Source of the DNA: a virus
IMG/VR virus record: IMGVR_UViG_3300021961_000038
Location: 1-64,000 of that record
Direction: 5' to 3' (one strand)
DNA length: 64,000 nucleotides
Part shown: in pieces, positions 62,601-64,000 of the stretch
Layout of the letters: the number at the start of each line of letters is the position of its first letter
Numbering within the stretch: the stretch's first letter is position 1
The notes under the pieces: generated by a model
Told to the model about the DNA's origin: nothing
Database searches by the model: none
What the model saw: only the letters and a program-made list of their open reading frames with translations
Translations under genes and position numbers: made by a program

Positions 62601-64000
62601 CGGTTCCGGAGCAAAAGTTCAAACTACTATTGATAGCAAGGGAAAGATTACCGGAGTTGAAATTCTAAAAACAGGAAAAAATTATACAACCGGCGAGTTG
62701 ACGGTTAGACCATTTAAAGTATTAGTAGATGTTGACGAAACAGCAAACAACTATTGGACAATGTACGAATGGAATTCGTCAACAGAATTGTGGACAAGAA
62801 CTAATACACAAACTTATGATTTATCACGTTTTTGGTCATATGCTGATTTTAAATTACCTACCTTTGATCTAGATACTATTATCAATTACAAAATTTCAGC
62901 ACCTTACCAGTTAGATACTATTGTTCCAACTGTTGGAGATTATGTAAGAATTGAAAACGCAGGCGACGGTAACATTATGATTCTACAACGTGTTGAATCA
63001 GGTGGAAGTTATAACAATGAGTATGAACTTGTTTATAAGCAAAATAGCACAATTAAGTTTAATGAAAACTTATATGACTATTCGTTACTAAATTTTGGGT
63101 TTGGTGGTTTAGAAAATTTTGATATTAACTTGTTTGATGAACAACCAATTACAGAAACTAGATTAATTTTAGATGTAATTCAAAACTATATTTTTGTTGA
63201 CGAGTTACGTCCTAAGTGGAATGATTTGTTCTTCATTGCAATCAAGTACGCAATGAGTGAACAGTTATTTGTTGACTGGGTATTTAAAACAAGTTTTGTT
63301 AATATTAAAAACAACATCGGCGGGTTTAGTAGAAAACTAAACTACAACTTAAACGATCCTGCATATATTGAAGAATATATCAAGGAAGTTAAACCGTACC
63401 GTTCGAGCATTAGAGAATTTATTACTTCATATGAAACGTTAGAACAAAGCAACATTGGTAACACAGACTTTGACTTACCAAGTTACTATAATAGTGAAAC
63501 TAAAAAGTTTGAAGTTTTAGATACTAACAGTGTTAAAATATCTGAGCAACCTTATGTTAATTGGTTCGACAACTATCAATATAGTGTTGGAGAAGTAAGA
63601 ATTAGTGACTCAGGCGAAGGGTATACACAAAATCCTTTGGTTGTAATAACTGGAGGTAGAGAAGTAAAACCAGATATCTTACAAACCAGTCCTTTCTTAA
63701 GTTTGGTTGATACAGATTATGATGCTACACATTTCTACATCAAGACCAGTAATATTCCTAATCATAATTTTGATTCGGAAAAACTTGAAAGACAAAATTA
63801 TATTTTTAAAATTGCTAGAACACCACAACAAGCAACTACTAAGGTTAGCACACAATTAGGTCCTATTGCTGTTGCAACTAACGGAGTTGTTATGTTTAAT
63901 CCTAAAGCACTTGAAAAAGAAAATAGAAATGGTGTTGCGTATCAAATTAATGCAGTTGCTAGTCATGTAGAACTTGGTATTGATGACGGGTCGGGTCATG
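53677..64000 (+). CDS. Giant baseplate/fibre structural protein (partial, >3,440 aa)
   Basis: The frame is open from ATG 53677 to the window edge, 3,441 codons without a stop. It sits right after gp6, where T4 has gp7, but I do not see gp7 homology. The N-terminus ('RNSADLLPLYFRTEANKKF') is followed by a cupredoxin-like domain at ~176-271: strand 'NPILTLYRGATYVFDVNAVG', then 'GHPFYLK' (His ~211) and 'YYVCGRHQSM' (~255-263), the H...C-x2-H-x2-M ligand set. At ~2108-2560 there are seven FG-GAP-like repeats ('FGWSLALSQ', 'FGYSVAISDTRLLVGAPGQ', 'FGRAISLNDDGTVLVVGTP'), enough for a closed seven-bladed propeller. The rest is mostly beta-rich. No enzymatic motif was found. It probably projects from the baseplate. 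Confidence 0.85.
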   Translation, partial: MAYSEDNQTPISVENKDKHRNSADLLPLYFRTEANKKFLGATLDSLISKGNLERLNGYVGSRYSKNSKPSDVYIPEPTNNRRRYNFLPSVVIRDDFADKTEWVATYDDLINQINYFNGETTNHSRLTSSDYYVWNPLIDFDKFVNYRQYYWLPNGPSPVTVTGNSEGTTSTFQVTNSGNEAWVFTPNGFSKNPILTLYRGATYVFDVNAVGHPFYLKVSKQIGAVDQYNDGVQNNGTEVGVVTFTVPSSAPDTLYYVCGRHQSMQGFFEIKNAEEELTVNINTEILGKKEYTSANGVKFTNGLKVNFEGEVTPTTYKNRNFYVEGVGDKIKLIPEDQLRTPEIYSSNFDYEFDVEEYDDTPFDDVESYPTKQEYITINRSAQDKNPWSRYNRWVHKDVIEASATYNNTVIVLDENQRAKRPIIEFNPNIKLHNFASYGRDYIDLIDTRTTDVMSDVEGSIGYYVDEVILKKGMRIIFNADPDITVKGKIYEVDFVEFEGKSRVHLEEVYTPVVGDGVVVVDGEGNQGKSWFYNGTTWIQGQQKTSLNQAPKFDLFDKAGNSYSDETYYSGTTFKGNELVSYKVGSGSNDVILGFPISYQNVNNVGDIVFEFDWDDNTFNFTDNTTIKTVDTASGYVKIFSDATTSRYEGGWLKAKQKTRQGIIQLNDIEQATNTLQIVCIDNPHLYLNDMEITIEFNDKVYKPTTDFNLITNEVTNTVSLVFSSVTIPANTRTVLKVHTKQKPNANGFYEPPLNLTNNAENNDLTTFTLGSISDHFKTIFENNVNITGEAFGPNNSRDLTNIHVSGLRYVKHGGSLLNSIFSLVDYDTNLIKAIRKQAKDYNFFKEQFLVKGLELELSGNVSNDVDDILYAMSLDKKISSPYYYSDMAGFGKKVSIREYTKSAPTQQVFGLDSNFKISELSNRSIYVYVNDQQLYYGQDYEFDPVDNGVTILKKTAVGDKITIKDYDTVGNVIPQTPTKLGLYPKFKPEIYTDTSYVTPREMLKGHDGSITATYGDVRDDLLLEFEKRIYNNIKVSYNRDVFDINEYIPGAFRDTEYSLEEFTRIMRNDFGSWASLYQVDITTNNVTDVDNLFTINYNSTLDTINNELLPGYWKGIYNKFYGTWRPNIAPWECLGFSEKPDWWESEYGPAPYTSGNKKLWDDIQLGRIRYKTGEQINPVYARSKLSSIIPVNEYGDLLDPVRVGIVGELNNATLTRDFVFGDFHPAEISWRTSSWYPYALQIALALTKPAQYLGSLFDTSQNEIAPSGSLLYKSSGKILDLTDAKIHTLDYNNVKHFGLGYHVFVVEYLKSLDKPVSESYYTKISKTSMNLVYKLGGFAAKSRLRVLLESSNPDSKETSIFLPAENYELKFRTSNPVKSSKLSGIIVEKTERGYLVRGYDNLQPYFTVYDPIHQKDDPVINVGGTSAKYVLWTREKFYGIGQIVESGGRYYRCKEQHTSTNEFDPSKFTTLPNLPLTGGAEVQKPRRWKTKSKVVPYGTTYQKIQDVYDLILGYGKWLEDEGFIFDKYLSELLEIQNWEFSGKEFLFWTTQGWSSNSVIALAPFADGIKFSFSAGQVDNVLNSFYDYTILTASGSILPRDQFSTTRQDGAFTIRPRDTNNGIYFIQLNLVQKEHVIVFDDKSQFGDILYDQEAGYRAKRIKLLGFKTSEWNGDYYSPGFIYDEAQITDWLQFKDYYLGEVVRYKSVYYSAKKFIPGVDKFEINDWIYLGTKPIAELLPNLDYKASSFEDFYSLESENFDVNQTKFAQHLVGYQKRTYLDNLIQDETTQYKFYQGFIKEKGTKNSIEKIQRLRIEGVDTNIDIDEEWAFKVGSLGSNSTVKEIEFALDETLNVDNPQGYDFVSQRSTGTTSSNIIKLLSKDIAVKPSDYNNNPWPLYDRSVSENTIDYLQKLPVAGTPRLDDVTITLFNYDDIIGNAVVNSLKEGDTIWLAKNKRKDWDVLRLTGLRSRLTQTENKTPSIDGNGIVTLYTDLPHGLSQGSIISIKDFDPLIDNVYEVNSVLSSDTFTIRTDYDTLPLQSDSSTGSLLEFVSIRLANIDDLNDLKEVTEFAVGSKVFADSDSNGNWGVYEKSTAFVRNKFGCVNNIPDQSFGQTVISGDSGRLIVVGATQGGDEGNVYILRRKFNTDISTLEGVQGFALSANALDNLVDGRPKFGWSLALSQTDTHLVAGAPFASNFRSTSDSNKPKFFFGATGSAVQGSVKSGVIKVLKYNTLTNLYDTEYVLGSPDPQSNAEFGYSVAISDTRLLVGAPGQTGDQGNVFIFEKVNDDWRVATNYKLGFSNARSGDRFGEIIASSKDLSTIAVSASGYEVNEDSTYDISEGAVHIYTYNTSTSSYDLLQSLTASTLGLGITTGDQFGRAISLNDDGTVLVVGTPYSDIKTNNNGAVYYFKKSGNTFVLDQVILSPEKLLGERFGTNISLNSAGDSFVVYAEGGRNETETVFDQYITPNNPASGENDFPTTFDANTTKITDFTQATGTVYSYTKLGTKFVFGQKLVSYDISTNDGFGQGLDYSTNSVLIGAPQGNLDTGEQTGTLYVYQKEKTAGWNLLRQETEFTNPYKIKNVFTYDTTKSEVKDYLEVLDPAKGKIPFLAEAELSYKTNVDPAIYSVSDKNVNVNENKPWTDEHVGELWWDLDSVRYVYYEQGDTEFRTNNWGTLFPGSSIDIYEWIESDILPSEWNEIADTNEGIAIGFSGQARYDNNTLAVKRVYNSTTNSFQTRYYYWVKNSVIVPDENNKRRIPAIEVANIITNPIAYGIKSLQVLSKNSISLSNIKTTLADKNVSIAIYYSNVETDLPEHNEWLLLRNNQTAKIDHSLLIKKLYDSLVGFDDQGNAVPDPNLPAQRKYGLQIRPRQSMFKDRLQALKVVLTFVNQVMTGERIVDTKNISKLRQNDPQPTAISGKYDVKVDNFSDIELIGTQELIQGKLSPVFKNGRLSKVNIVTQGFGYKIAPEVVIVGDGSGAKVQTTIDSKGKITGVEILKTGKNYTTGELTVRPFKVLVDVDETANNYWTMYEWNSSTELWTRTNTQTYDLSRFWSYADFKLPTFDLDTIINYKISAPYQLDTIVPTVGDYVRIENAGDGNIMILQRVESGGSYNNEYELVYKQNSTIKFNENLYDYSLLNFGFGGLENFDINLFDEQPITETRLILDVIQNYIFVDELRPKWNDLFFIAIKYAMSEQLFVDWVFKTSFVNIKNNIGGFSRKLNYNLNDPAYIEEYIKEVKPYRSSIREFITSYETLEQSNIGNTDFDLPSYYNSETKKFEVLDTNSVKISEQPYVNWFDNYQYSVGEVRISDSGEGYTQNPLVVITGGREVKPDILQTSPFLSLVDTDYDATHFYIKTSNIPNHNFDSEKLERQNYIFKIARTPQQATTKVSTQLGPIAVATNGVVMFNPKALEKENRNGVAYQINAVASHVELGIDDGSGH

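Overview
The window is a stretch of an AT-rich, T4-like myovirus genome (contractile-tailed Caudoviricetes) of the kind found in marine cyanophages and pelagiphages. The assignment rests on a syntenic capsid block (portal gp20, prohead core protein, protease gp21, scaffold gp22, major capsid gp23), a baseplate block (gp26-like, gp48/54-like, gp53, gp5, gp25, gp6), the recombination pair gp46/gp47 and the late sigma factor gp55. No photosynthesis gene, integrase, CRISPR array or credible tRNA was seen, so the host (picocyanobacterium, SAR11 or another) cannot be fixed from this window.

Layout. (1) 1-26.7 kb, minus strand: tail-fibre and virion-decoration genes. They include two paralogous ~2,100-residue fibre proteins, a 1,026-residue beta-helical protein, a set of small fibre-tip-type proteins, a tandem trio of very cysteine-rich and glycine-rich proteins, and a glycosyltransferase-carbamoyltransferase pair with its own host-type promoter. 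(2) 26.7-36.5 kb, minus strand: head morphogenesis genes and the tape measure protein, with hairpin terminators after gp23 and after the 134-residue protein. (3) 36.6-37.7 kb, plus strand: gp26-like protein with a probable -1 frameshift extension. (4) 37.7-43.2 kb, minus strand: a basic protein, a 540-base hairpin-rich non-coding tract, a GIY-YIG-like protein, gp46, gp47 and gp55. (5) 43.3-64 kb, plus strand: tail tube/baseplate operon ending in a giant protein of more than 3,440 residues that runs off the window.

How it fits together. gp55 would redirect RNA polymerase to late promoters of the TATAAATA type, and many such elements lie in front of the structural genes. gp55-gp47-gp46 and the glycosyltransferase operon instead have sigma70-like promoters sharing the -35 hexamer TTGCAT with a 17-base spacer. 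At seven genes the late element TAAATA sits exactly 5 bases before the ATG, which by T4 geometry would start the transcript at the A of the ATG.

The points I rate most worth following are the cysteine-rich trio (30-37 Cys each), the seven precisely spaced TAAATA-N5-ATG starts, the frameshift at 37456-37462, and the cupredoxin-like modules spread through several virion proteins. Together, the cysteine-rich proteins, the cupredoxin-like modules and a histidine-rich glycosyltransferase tail hint at metal or disulfide chemistry in this phage's tail, but that link is speculation.
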